From contig NC_088308.1 of NCBI RefSeq assembly GCF_910592395.1, forward strand, positions 2,294,001 through 2,358,000: a DNA stretch of 64,000 nt, given 5' to 3'. The stretch comes from Lineus longissimus (lineage: Eukaryota; Nemertea; Pilidiophora; Heteronemertea; Lineidae). The notes under the pieces were generated by a model. It was not told the DNA's origin and ran no database searches. It saw only the letters and a program-made list of their open reading frames with translations. Both the position numbers and the translations under genes were made by a program. The first letter of the stretch is position 1. The number at the start of each line of letters is the position of its first letter. Below are positions 1-11,930 of the stretch, piece by piece.

Positions 1-3000
1 TCACAGGAGTATTTTTAATTGGAGTTGGTTTTGTCGGTGTCGGTGGCAGCTTTGCTCCACGATTCAATGAACCGTATGATGATATATTCCGTAGGGTTTG
101 TTTTGTTGTGTCAACGACCTTGGTGGGTTCCGAATCCTTCACAGGTTCTGAAAATACACAGCAAACTAGAATTAGGAGGTATAGACGGTGGTGTCAACCT
201 TCTTGAGGATCAACAGGATAGATGACAGCGTTGGTCGCTATAATTGGATTCGTCTCCCTGCAGAAGAAGAAGAAGTCCCACTTGTCAAGACAAACAAAGG
301 ATTTTCCATTATGTAAATTTTTCATCAAATCAATGAAGCAAGATGGTTTAAAATAAAAATGCCTGAAATTTTAATCTTTGAAAAACCTGCTCTAGTCTTG
401 TATCTCAGACACCATCAACATTAGAGAGGTTCAGATTTTGACATAGAGCGAGAGCGAGGTGGCAATATGATGAGAGCTCACACGTTGCCTTCCATCAATA
501 ATGCCTCACACCTACAGCCACCTTGTTCTCAGGATCAAAACTGAACCTCACTGTTATAAACACAGACACAAGTATATCAAAGGTAGTTACTAACAGGCAT
601 GCTTCACATGGGGAAACTAAACTAGAGGAAGAAACAGGTAAACCCTTCAAGGACTCTGGCTATTTCAAGAAAATTACACGAAAAATTAAAATTAATTTAC
701 CTCCCTCTCCAAAAAGTCGACAAGCCCTCTAAGGGTATAGGATCTACTGAGGATGGACTGAGGGTTTGACATATCGCTAAGTTTTGCATTTCAACATAAA
801 ATGAGATACCAGGTAATTGATCTTATACGTCACATGACCAAAAGGTAATAGCTCTGTCTTTTGGAAATTATGTATCTCTCAAGAAACATTTCTCACAAGG
901 TGAGACCTCGTCAAAAAACTTGGAAAAATTTATGATAACCTCCAAAGTAAAAAGCCTGAAGAATGCAAATTTAAGAGAATACAGAAAGACGTGTACATTC
1001 AATGATTTGTGGTGAATAATTGATGATCCCTAAGGACAACAATTTTCAGTCCCAGTGGTATCTTAGTTGACGATACTGAAGCGATTCTTTAAAGGTGTAA
1101 GGCAACTTTAGAACAGAAATAGGATAGGGCACTAAAACAATAAATACACTAGATACTAACCATCTAACAACGTCTCCTCAGACTTACTCAGGAGTTTACT
1201 GGGCGGGCTGGGTGAGTATTTGAATGGCACCATTCGCATTAACCAGTGCCCTTCTATTGAGCTGGCTGATGAGCCACTGGACGAACTCAACCCCACTAGG
1301 GAGCGCCGCTGGTAAAACAACATATAAGCATTCCGTGTGATGATCTGATCTTCCTGTAGGGGCGTAACCTTCGTGTCGTCGAATGAGTACCACTGGTCGT
1401 CGTATGGGTTTTTGCAGAAGGCTGTGGAGAAGATGAAAAGAAATATAAGATTTTGAATGCAATGGCAATTACACAAACACCCAAACATAAACATGATCCA
1501 AAAAAAGTGTCAGAAACTAATCTAATTTTTCAAATTAACTTTTGAAAGGTTTGCCAAGTGATGGTTTAAGGACTTTGATCAGTTTCATACTATCCACTGG
1601 AACCTGACAATCTGCAGAATGCTTATCATTACCTGTGTAATGTCCGCCAACCATGTTGCCATAGTGATTACAAACAGCGTACAAGTCATACACTGAGTCA
1701 TCGTCCGTTGGTGTGGTCAACCGTTGTCGTCTCCATGGCGAGAATGACAGGTACATATCCATCATCTTCGAGTCCGTGCCCCTCTTTCCATTGTATTGGC
1801 TCATTTCGAGACCCTGCACAGGAAAACTCACAAGGTTGTTCAATTTGGTTCGCCGTGAACCAATCTGGAAAACAAGAAACTTGAAGTGAGAACCGAACTG
1901 GTACGAATCTGATTATCATCCAACCTGTCAATCATCAAGCAGAACATAATGAGACCAATGGACGGCTTTTACTTTTTGGTCGGTTTTGGTAAAGTACCTT
2001 TCTGAAACTCGCCACCACTATGCCGATCACTCACCTGCTTGAAACGTTTCAAGTGGATGACCAGAATATCAGGGAGTGACCACAGATTCAGGCTCTTGAT
2101 AGTTCCCTGTTGCCTTCTCTGACATTTGGAACAAATCCACGAATCATCCGGGCCAAGCTGAAAAAAAATCATAGTTCTGAAAGATAACTGACCTGGAGAG
2201 ACTAGCGCCCCATTCACTTTAACAGTGGACTCAGCAAGCAAGAGACACAGCACATTTTGCAGGTTTGTCCACTGATGACAAGAAAACAGATGAATTTTTA
2301 TGTACGTTATTGGCTTGGTCATCGTAACTCCAATTGTAATTGTAACCACTAAGGCCTGTAAATATGACAAAGTGGTAAACCACCGAAGCTGATTACAGGC
2401 CTTTATAGGCAAGATCTTCCAGCATTTATGATCAGAGGTTATGTATCATTCCCCGAGAAGCCTTGCTGGCCAGGGTTGATTGAGTAGAATCTTGAAAGAG
2501 AAAAGCTACAACCCACCTTCTCTTCCTTCGTATACAGCTCGAAACATTCCTCAAGGGTGGAGAGGACTGGCGAGAGTTGCGACTGCTTGGCCTGTCGTAC
2601 ACTCACGTGCTCCTCTATGAAATCAGTCACATCTCCTAGCAACCTGAAAGTAAGAGAGAAGAAGACAATTGCTTGACCATCGCAGGCCGACTCCCCAGTT
2701 AAGATTGTTCTCGTTATGACGCCTGGGTGGCGAGAAGCTTTGAAGAGTTAGTTGCCTTGCTCAAGGACACAGCAATTCTAACATTCGCTGTTCTTCAGAG
2801 AAATCAAGCATTACATACTTCTGTTTCATTTCTGGATCCCACTCAGCGACCAACTTGATATGTGTCATCAAACCGTCAAACGTGCAGAAACTCAAAGCTC
2901 TGAAAACAAGAATAAAGATTCTAAGGGCTAATTTCAAATGGACAAATCATTTAGAATTTCTGATTTTAATTCTCGTGTCAGGTCTGCTGACAAGTAAAGA

Positions 3001-6000
3001 CTCTGGCATCCACACGCCCTCTTCCCTAATGCAAATTTGGGCACACCCAATTTAATTTTGGTTACACCCTTGAAGGATACAGTGAGCATGCAATTGACAA
3101 GCCTGCATGGCATATCTTTTACTACGCATGATACGGTATTTTGACGTCATCTCGATATTCGCAACTCAAATGATTCCCAATCCCACCTATCAACTGCTTC
3201 TGTGTACAGCGGGCACTCAACATCTGTGGGAAGGTAGCATTTGCCTGATATATCATCAATCGCTTTCAGCTTCATGATTGCACCGATCTCTTGCTGCAGT
3301 ATCCCTGGTTTCACCTGGTCCTTCATGTGCCGCAGGATGGCGTCTTCCACTTCCACGAAAGTGGAGTCGCGTGGGAGCTGCATCACTATTGGGTAGCCGA
3401 ACCTTAAGTCAAATGGATATTATATTGTCTTTTTTGTCACGAAACTGATTATGTCATAAAATCATTTTACAGATTTGGCAGCTTTAAAAAAAAATTCAAA
3501 TTCAAAGGTTCTGTCATTCGAACCTGGACTTGGCTCAAGTGATCAAGTTAGGAATCAGGAATCTCAAAAACGTTCATCATTGACGCATGTGGATTCACGG
3601 AATCTATTGTGTATACTTAGCTCCAGTTAGAGCTAGATTGTCATCCAATGATGTTCAGTACTTTTCTAATAGAACCTCTATTACATTATACTAACTTTCT
3701 ACTCTTAGGACCGACACCAACTTTGTTCAGCAGGACGATGACGATATAATCTTGTTCTGGATACTGATTGGCCTTCAAAGTCTCAATGTACGGTACAGGC
3801 ATTTGGATGGCAAATACGCCGTCTGTCTCATGGATGTCACTGAGAGGCTGGTTGTCCCGGAATGTCCGATGGAAACCGTCATAGCAGATCTCAGTTAACA
3901 TAAGCTAAAGGAGTAGCAAAGAAAAAATAGCCTTTTTATGTCAGCGTTTGCTTGTCGAGGTAGTCTGGTTCATCCTTTTTTAAAGGGAGACAATAGGCAA
4001 GAGCAAAGTGGGGCAGATTAAGTTCAACAAAGTCACAAATAGGTGTCTCTGCTGTTACAAAGGTCATTAGTACCATTCATACTAGCCTGAGGCATATTTT
4101 ATTCACCACGTCAATCCCGGCTTCATAACTGGTAGTCACTGGCAGACCACCAACTTGGTACTTGTACTAATACATGTACCTACTATAAGCCGCCTTGTAA
4201 AAGCAAAATTACATTTTATCACTCAGTATGAGGAAGATAACAGGGAATCTTAAAAGAATTTTCACTTAATTTTGTCTATCAAGTTACCATGCATGACATT
4301 AGAACTACTAACAGAAATAACATTGTCAAGTAGACAGGCCATGTACAGTGCATACACATTTATGATAAAGAGAATATTTCAGATGGAGGGTTAAAAAAAA
4401 GCACCCAGGGCAACCTCAGCATTTATCATGATTATGTCAATTTGTCCTCTTTGAAACTGCTTTTAGAAAGATAAATTTACATTCAGCACTTTAGCAGTAC
4501 ACTGACAGCATGACCAAGAACGTCTTCAGTTACGGTAAATGTCACCGATCGTTAAACGTGCACAATTCAGGAAGTTTGTTGACTTCTAATCCAACAGGAA
4601 TCACGCCCAGTTTTTCTTCAACAAATGTACAGATGTTACATTTAGTGGAGTTACAATGCAATTTTTGAATTAGATATAAACCAATCCCTCAGGCCTGCCC
4701 AAAAGCTATGCGTATCTGAAAAAGGAACCAGGCCTAAAATGAAGTTCATCTCAAAAACTGGTTACCGACTGGTTATTGTTGATGTACTAACCTGTTTTGC
4801 TGGGATGCCTGTATCTTCTGCTAGCTTCGTTCGAAGATCCTTGACCCTATCCAGCCACTCCATCATGAGGCCAATCCGAACCTGCTTCGGTTGCGCGTCG
4901 AGGTAAACAACGGTGACAAACACGGGACGGTACTTTTTCTGAGGGATCGGCAGAGAGACGCAAAGGAAAGGGTCAAACGTGTTGCTCTCGCCCTCACAGC
5001 GTGGACAGTGGAGGGAGGAGCGGTACAACGCTTGGAAGAGATCATAGACAAAGCTGTTATTGTTACGCATGTGGTTGGCAAGGGCTTCCGCGGCCACGAG
5101 GTCATCTGAGCGACCATGACTACTCTGTAAAGGTAACAGGAAGACAAACATAACTCATGTACTCATGTAACAGTCAGCTATTCGAGGGGTATGGTGGCAT
5201 CAAAATTGGCAGCTTGAAGCTGCCAACCCAATGTGTATTCTATAATCCAATTTGAACATTTTCGAACGATCATGTGCATCAGGTTTCTCAACGCTGATAG
5301 TGATAGTTCAGAAATGGTTTTTTTTGGCATAATCATAATTTAGACTAACTTTATTTGTGGTGTTATTTTTAAAGTGATGTTAAGGTTAAAGAACAGTCCG
5401 TTTCATCTCTAAAAAGGTAAATTATGTTGTCCTGGGTACTGCGGTGCATCATTTGAAATGTATTTCAGGTACCATATTCCTGACCCAGCAATGTATTATT
5501 CAACATGGCCTGATATGATGGTGTCAAGGCCTTGTAGATGACATGCACATTTATGTAGAACTCTGTTCACCAAGTACAAATGAACACAGAAAGTTTTTAA
5601 TATTCTTCCGACAGCTGTTCAACATTTTATGATTCTCATTGAGCAGTGTTGATTAGCTTCTAATATCAACTTCAAATGTCACCCCAAAATCGAAACATTG
5701 GGTGGAAAAATTGACATGTTCAATCAAATAATGGAAAAACGCCAATTCACATATGACTCTATGACTCATCATACATATGTCATAAATTCATAAACTGGGA
5801 ATTTTATCTCTCTATGGACGGTCATATCCAAAATTATCTGATGACCATAGTTTATCTTGTGCATTGCATTTGATGAATTTAGGTTTATAAACATTTTCAT
5901 AGAACAATATGTTTACAAAGTGTATCATTTTTATTGATACATTCTATAGCGTCATGTTTACTTTCTTACTGAGAAGTGTGTCATGTTGTCATTTTCTCGG

Positions 6001-7933
6001 TCAAGCTTAAACAGGAACATAAATGAACAATGGATGGTTCTCGAGTCCATCATATGGCCGGGAATGAGGCCTGACATGCCTGAGCAATATTTATTTCAAA
6101 TCAACAATGGATGATCATTTTTTCTGTTCATATTGATTATGACTGACACTGCATATTAGCTCAAGCAAAAACTTTTTTTAAATATTGATTTCTACAAATA
6201 ATACTTTTTCAATTCTATCATGAAAATTCACAGTAAAATACATAAATAGGTCATTTTCAATGATGTGTCACCATCGCCAACAGTGTTTACCCTAGTTTTT
6301 GGTTTGAACATGATAGAATTATCGTCATGAGGTACATGTGCACCATCTTTTCCTGACCTGACATTGTCCCATTGACAGGAGACCTGAATGATCAGACAAC
6401 CGTGAATTATGGGCTCAACATGCCCTACAGTCATGTGAAAGAATGTCTAAGGGGAGGTGCCAAACCATGAAATATCATGAACTCAATAAAAACTACTAAT
6501 GCGTGAACTATTTAGTATCCCTATGATAAATTACTAATTTATGACCTCCGGGAAATCAAGCACCAACAGGAAAGGGATTGGCAATCAAGTCATTAACAAG
6601 GATGGGGCAGCAGCATGATTTGCCAGACATATTTTGGTAGCTAACCCCAGCCAAAATAATAAGGTCTCACACAGCTACATGTACAATTTACAAATCTACA
6701 GAGACATTGAGTTTCTCCTGTTTTTTTCAAAATGAATATTACAGTTATACAAAGACTGATTACTCAGCTATAAACAAAATTCATCTGAAACTCTGTACTT
6801 GAAGTATAGCATTGATGATTTTTTTACATTCCATTTCAAAGCAAATCGTTGTTTAATATTGCATCTGTAACTAAATGCAAATGCAACAATTCTCTATTTT
6901 TAAACTCATCAGATCCTAATCCAGGAAGTTGACATGTGGCAACAATTATAATTTTAAGAGTGAAAAACTGAAATCTGAATGTACTATTTTGACATGGGGT
7001 TGTTTGAAATTGGGCTGTGGGCAGTAGGATTGCTACTTCTACGACTGCAAACCAATATACCTTGTTAGCTCTGTACTTCTTCTTGGCGGCAGTATTGAGG
7101 TCTTCATGGACTTTATCCAATAACCACAAGAAGAACTCCTGAGCATCATGTTGGCCACCACCACGGTACTGACTTCCATACTTCCCAACCACACTCTTGA
7201 AATCACTGGATATCTCTGGCGTATACTGGCAGGACCACAGACTTTTTAACAACACTGCTAAATGTTCTGTAACCTCTCCTTTGGAACCAAACTTCTTTGC
7301 ATTGGACTTGTCACCGCGGGAAATGTCTGCTTTGTACTGATCAGTGACAAAATATTCTGCTAGAATATCTGTATGCCCCAGACATTGCAAGACAGCATTC
7401 ATGAAACAGGTATTTCCATGGTTTCTCAATCCTTCAATTCCTGGAACTTTGTTCCCATAAATGTTATTTAGAAGATTTTTTTTATGAACTGGACGGTTTG
7501 CAGCTGCTGTTTTCTTGGTAATACTAGGGCCTTTTTGATCTTCAAGGTGATCATCTTTTTGACTAGGACTTTCATCATCCCGTTGCAGCTTTTCTTTCAT
7601 GCTACTGGATCGCCTCGGTCCATTTGACACAAAAGATCTCACAGCTTTATGCATGAAACTTCCAAATGTTCTCAGGCGATGCTTTTTTGAGCCCTTAATC
7701 TTCTTTTCACCTTTGGTATTAAAGTCAGAATCCAACTCTGAAGTACTGTTTCTGATGGCAGCATTTGACTTGTCAACAAATTTTGCAGGGCCAGATTTGT
7801 CATGTTTGTTTACGGAAGACCGGGAAGTAAGTGGACTTTCATCGCCATATAACTCCGCTTCATCGACCTCACAGTCCAAAATATCGCCATCCGAGGCGGT
7901 GCGCCTTCTGCCACCTACCACCCTGTGGCTCAT
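1..7933 (-). CDS. USP31/USP43-like ubiquitin carboxyl-terminal hydrolase (3' end outside window)
   Basis: A C19-family deubiquitinase that hydrolyses ubiquitin from proteins. Exons by splice signal and phase: 7061-7933, 4792-5124, 3696-3904, 3187-3402, 2819-2899, 2517-2643, 2035-2157, 1633-1864, 1161-1421. Tentative C-tail exons at 701-746, 199-257 and 1-147 join in frame. The N-terminus (about 160 aa) is basic and Ser-rich. The Cys box [12 protein letters not shown] has its nucleophile near residue 176. The [13 protein letters not shown] motif follows, then two CxxC pairs (CPRC in exon 2, CSKC in exon 7) of the zinc-binding fingers, then IHLKRF, and the His box GGHYTAFC with WYSFDD across exons 8-9. 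Motif order and exon content match vertebrate USP31/USP43, which also carry long Ser/Pro-rich tails; the visible tail ([11 protein letters not shown]) fits. All catalytic residues are present, so it should be active. USP31 versus USP43 cannot be separated by eye. The C-tail exons are the least certain part. Confidence 0.9.
2979..3105. mobile_element. Short MITE-like element in a USP intron
   Basis: The ends are imperfect inverted repeats: CAGGTCTGCTGACAAG on the left, CAGGCTTGTCAATTGCA on the complement of the right. Inside are two outward copies of a GGGCACACC/GGTGTGCCC-type motif. The same terminal pattern (CAGGCCTCTCAATTGCAC with GTGTGCCCAAATT) occurs in the 321-bp element at 26012-26332, so both probably belong to one non-autonomous family. 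No target-site duplication is evident, so the limits are approximate. It lies in the intron between the exons at 2819-2899 and 3187-3402. Confidence 0.4.
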
Positions 7934-9146
7934 CTTGGTGTTTCTGGTGATTTAATCACCTAAAATTTGGCTAAATCGACCAAAATTGGAGAGAAAATCG
8001 AAAATTTTGCACGGCTTGCAACCATCATTACGTTGCATTCTGGGTCGCTCTGAATTTTCCGAAGGAGATTCGGAGATTGTCCTGCTCACTGTCGCTGCCA
8101 ACACAAGCCGCCATTTTAAATCTGCTTCACCAATTCGTGTGGATCACAGGTGCGTGAAGAAACTAAAATCATAGCAATCGAGTGGACCTGCTAGTTTCGT
8201 TACTCTTAAACTCCCTGAGCTGGGTAGTCTATACCCATATTCACACACGTTTCCGTCTCTTATATCGGTTTTGCATTGTTGATTGATTCGGACATCGTCA
8301 CACCCCTGTGAAACATCCGGGGCCTCACGTTTCAAAAATGGCAGTCAGCTGGACAGGCAGAGAGAATATTATGCTTCAGTCAGCTTGGAGGATGGATCTT
8401 CGGCTGTTTCCGTGTATTCCGTGACCCTGAAATCGAGGTTGTTTACAACAGACCATGAGACACATGGCTATTTTTTGACTTCTGACTTGCTTGGCTGATT
8501 TGGCTGTTTATTTAGCCTGTTTATGTAATTATTTGTAAAATAAACAATCCCGAAAATGGTGCATGGTCATTTCTAGTTTTTAGTAATCCTGCTGTCACAT
8601 GAATTACCGTCTCTTCTTTGATGAATACAGCAACTTTTCCTATTTTTGAGTGTTTTATGATTCTCATACACTGTCTGCTACTGACCTACTAGGCTTAGGC
8701 CCTATGTCTGTATTTTGCAGAGGATGAAGTCATACACCCAATGTCAGATCATTCATGCTATTGCCGTCATGACTATGAGGTTCTATGATCAATCGAAGAC
8801 GACACGACACGCGAAGACGATACTTGCTCTTGAGTCTGACCTCTCCTTCCTTGTCGTGTACTTACCGTAGACCGTATCGCTGAAATTTCATTGTTGGCGT
8901 AGTAATGACATGACGTAATTGGCGTAATTACTCACGATGTGGCGATATGTCTTTTGACCTCAAAATAAAAACACTCGTCAACATTTCACGGTTTACAGTT
9001 GTTCTTTTTACCGAGGCACTGTTGCCGTATAAAAATGTTAATTAATTTATAGGTGTTATATCTAAGATGAATGTTTCCTCCTTTTCAGATCGCTTCGTAA
9101 TTTTCAAGAGAAGTTTGTGCTCTCAGAGAAGTGAGGGTCAGTCGTC
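7934..9146. promoter_or_regulatory. Head-to-head intergenic region between the USP and MGMT-like genes
   Basis: The USP start codon (7933, minus) and MGMT-like start codon (9147, plus) diverge from this 1.2-kb stretch, so both promoters must lie here or in 5' introns within it. No long ORF is credible. A possible non-coding first exon of the MGMT-like gene could end at a CAG|GTGCGT donor near 8151, joining the TTTTCAG acceptor at about 9089; this is inference from splice motifs only. No clear TATA box was found. Around 8911-8937 there is a TGACGTAA-type site and an imperfect palindrome, GTAATT-GGCGT-AATTAC. Confidence 0.4.
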
Positions 9147-10240
9147 ATGCCGACCTACAGAAGTAACAAAAATCGCCCTGGCACTGCTAACAGGCTTACC
9201 AAGTGCTACCACGGTCCTCCTAACACATACATACTGAGCAGTCCGATAGGGAACTTGGAGCTGGTGAGCTGTGCAAGAGGGATCCATACTCTTGGCCAAG
9301 TTGAGGGAATCACAGATGACACATTCCAACCAGATATTAGGTACTTGTCTGATCCTTTTGGTTGACCAGTACTGTTCTTAAAATCCTGTGGCCAGCAATG
9401 GCTATTGCAGCCAAGAGAGACTGTTTAGCTGAGGATCTTGGCACTTGGCTCTCAACTCGGTACCTTGAATTTGATAATCATATTTGATTAGAGTTTGACT
9501 ACGGTAACCTTATGAAACTGAGAATAACTTGTGCCCCACCAGCAAATCCTTCAAGTCAGTTTTGTTTTATTCGCAGCATTCAAGTGCAGCTTATATCCCA
9601 ACTCTACCCTGACAATGGATACACTTACAAACCAGTCCAAGCATGCATACAGTGGTTGAACAATTATTTCCAAAATCCTGTTGAAGCCAAACTGCAGTCA
9701 CCGCCAACAATTTGCTTCATTCACACTAAAGAAGGTGAGCTGATTAAACTCTTTTTAGCTGTAAGCAGTGGCCATTTCTCTTATCAGTTGTTGCCCATTG
9801 ATAATGGGGCATGGAGGATCATCTCAAACTTCCAGAGGTATTTGCTACGTTGTGGTCTTCCTTGTGGGCAAAGCAAGTGAACTGAGGGGTGGTCAACTTT
9901 AACTGTGATGAAGTCAAACTTTTGATGCTGCATTTGAGGCTTATTCTACATGCAGTTACATTTTTCAATTTCAGGATCATTCACAGAAAGAGTTTGGCAA
10001 ACATTGGCAGAGAAGACGAAATATGGGAACACAGTGTCATACGCAGAACTAGCAGAAGTATGTGGAAGTGCCAAAGCATGTCGAAAAGTCGGTACAGCCA
10101 TGAGAAACAACCCGGTTCAGTTGATTATACCGTGCCATCGAGTGATAAGGAGTAATGGGACATTCGGTGATTACTGTGCCGGTTCTCGAAATTCTGTGAA
10201 AACGTGGTTATTACAAATGGAGGATGTTATCAAGTCTTAG
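9147..10240 (+). CDS. MGMT: O6-methylguanine-DNA methyltransferase (MGMT-like)
   Basis: A suicide DNA repair protein that moves the alkyl group from O6-alkylguanine to its own cysteine. Exons 9147-9340, 9577-9734 and 9975-10240 (TAG stop) join in phase to give 205 aa, close to human MGMT (207 aa). The start is the first ATG of the open first exon, after a TTTTCAG acceptor at about 9089. The N-domain carries SSPIGNLELVSC, matching the family's SPLGKLELSGC. The C-domain has the active-site motif PCHR (Cys171), the helix-turn-helix arginine finger (Arg154 in ACRKVGTAMR) and Tyr140 in NTVSYAELA. The binding loop after the active site reads GDYCAG where human has GNYSGG, so Ser159 and Gly160 (human numbering) become Cys and Ala. 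The long C-terminal tail of the human protein is missing, as in many invertebrate and microbial members. It should be nuclear and functional; no disabling change is visible. Confidence 0.93.
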
Positions 10241-10945
10241 ACCTAAACCCTGAAAGTGATTCTGCTGACATCTAAATAATGTTACCAGTTGTTGCCATTC
10301 CACATTCATGTTCAAAAAGTGTTTCAAAAACTGTCAAAAAGTGGATTGAAAATTAACATTTTGGTAAGCCTTCTATTGACAGTATTAGAAGTGACTTGCT
10401 GACTTTGGGGTTAAGGCTGTTAATTGGCATTTTCACTGCATTTAAAAATGTAAGGAGTTTCTTTGTTTAAATTAGGCTTGAAGATTGTATTTGAATGTCA
10501 AACACTGAAATGTAGAAGTTTCTAGTATTGTTGCATTTGGACAAGGGAGTGTCGACTTCAGGAACTGATCATTTCAAAAACTGTCAAAGAGAAGGTTGAA
10601 CATTGCTATTTGTTCGTCAGACTCCTTTAGTTCAGACATGCCTTGTCTTGTTACTTTATTTGGATGGGTGAGTGACTCACATTTGGGGCTGAGAATATGT
10701 ATCCATTTGAAATCATTGATACCCGTGTGGGTTTTTGTTTTGCAATATTTGAATCCACTTTGTTACCGGTACACTAAATTTGGTCCCTGCGAATGACCCT
10801 AACCACATGTGATACCATGGAATTTCCCTGATGTCAGGATCTGTTGAATTTTTGTGTTCAAAAGAAATTCATATATTTGTCTTCGATGTGCTGTCCAATT
10901 TCTGTCACATCCCTCCATCAGTTGATAGCAAAACTATTTACATCT

Positions 10946-11001
10946 ATTGCATTGTATGCAACAGATTGCATTGTATACAACAGATTGCATTGTATGCAAC
11001 A
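10946..11001. repeat. 19-bp minisatellite, three copies
   Basis: Three consecutive copies of a 19-bp unit of the form ATTGCATTGTATGCAACAG. One copy differs at a single base (TATACAA for TATGCAA). The unit contains the near-palindrome TTGCATTGTATGCAA. It is non-coding. Confidence 0.85.
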
Positions 11002-11108
11002 GAACAGTGTTGAGGTTGAGATTAGAACTTTCTGGCTGCAATCGTAATCAGGAATGCTGATCGATATTTCACTTATCACATGTGAATCTTGTTTGTTTAA
11101 AAAAGAAA

Positions 11109-11409
11109 CAGAGCAGTATTGCATGAAATAGGATTGTTTCTTCTTTTTGTGAACTGAATCGGCAAAATTGCAGATGGCCCAAGGAGTCACTGTCACTGGA
11201 TGTGTGTTACTATCCCTGGTTTGGTCTCCCTAGGCCCACAGAGGCAATAGTGCATTCAACAGAGCAGTATTGCATGAGATAGGATTGTTTCTTCTTTTTG
11301 TGAACTGAATCGGCAAAATTGCAGATGACCCAAGGAGTCACTGTCACTGGATGTGTGTTACTATCCCTGGTTTGGTCTCCCTTGGCCCACAGAGGCAATA
11401 GTGCATTCT
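11109..11409. repeat. 151-bp tandem duplication
   Basis: Two adjacent copies of a 151-bp segment (about 11109-11258 and 11259-11409) differ at only a few positions, for example ATGAAATAGG versus ATGAGATAGG, GATGGCCCAAGG versus GATGACCCAAGG, and CCTAGGCCC versus CCTTGGCCC. No ORF of interest is created. The low divergence suggests a fairly recent local duplication. Confidence 0.88.
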
Positions 11410-11924
11410 TAATTTAATGAAGAAAATGTTTGAAGACAATTTAGATTTGTCCAAAACTGAGAACAGAAATGCAGTCTTTCCAAAAGATGAGTTCCACGAA
11501 GCATTGGATGACTGATGTCTTGGAATGACACACGGCCTACCAACAGCTTGGACATTCTGGCTGGCCAATTTGAACTCCAACAAACCCATTCCATTTCCAA
11601 GAATTTGCCACCGATGGAGAACCCATGGGTGTGGGTCATCTCCGTGGAGTGTTGACTTGAAATCATGCGCATATTGGTTTCCTTCACCTGGTCGTACTGT
11701 CCCTTTTACGTACATATACTGCAAGTGGCACGCAATTCAAAATGGAAATCCTTTGGTATCCCCATCACAAACAGCATTGATCTTCATGCCTTGTCCATTG
11801 CTGTCCCTCCAGCCTGGTCTTTTCTCATATAAAGTGCTTACATGTACATGTTTAACTAGTTAGCAGTAATTTGCTTCCATTTTGTTGGACAGAAATTCAA
11901 AAACAACAGAAATCTTTTAAACAA

Positions 11925-11930
11925 TTTATT
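11925..11930 (-). terminator. Candidate poly(A) signal of the PP1-like gene
   Basis: TTTATT on the plus strand reads AATAAA on the minus strand, in the context GGAATAAATTG. It lies about 2.1 kb downstream of the phosphatase stop codon. The choice is tentative because AT-rich sequence contains such hexamers by chance. Confidence 0.35.

Larger units (their letters stand above)
10241..11924. other. Non-coding 3' flank of the MGMT-like gene
   Basis: No protein with recognisable motifs is seen on either strand. This should include the MGMT-like 3' UTR, but I see no clean plus-strand AATAAA close to the stop, so the transcript end is undetermined. The stretch contains the 19-bp and 151-bp tandem repeats listed separately. 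It ends where the convergent phosphatase gene's candidate poly(A) signal begins. Confidence 0.5.
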
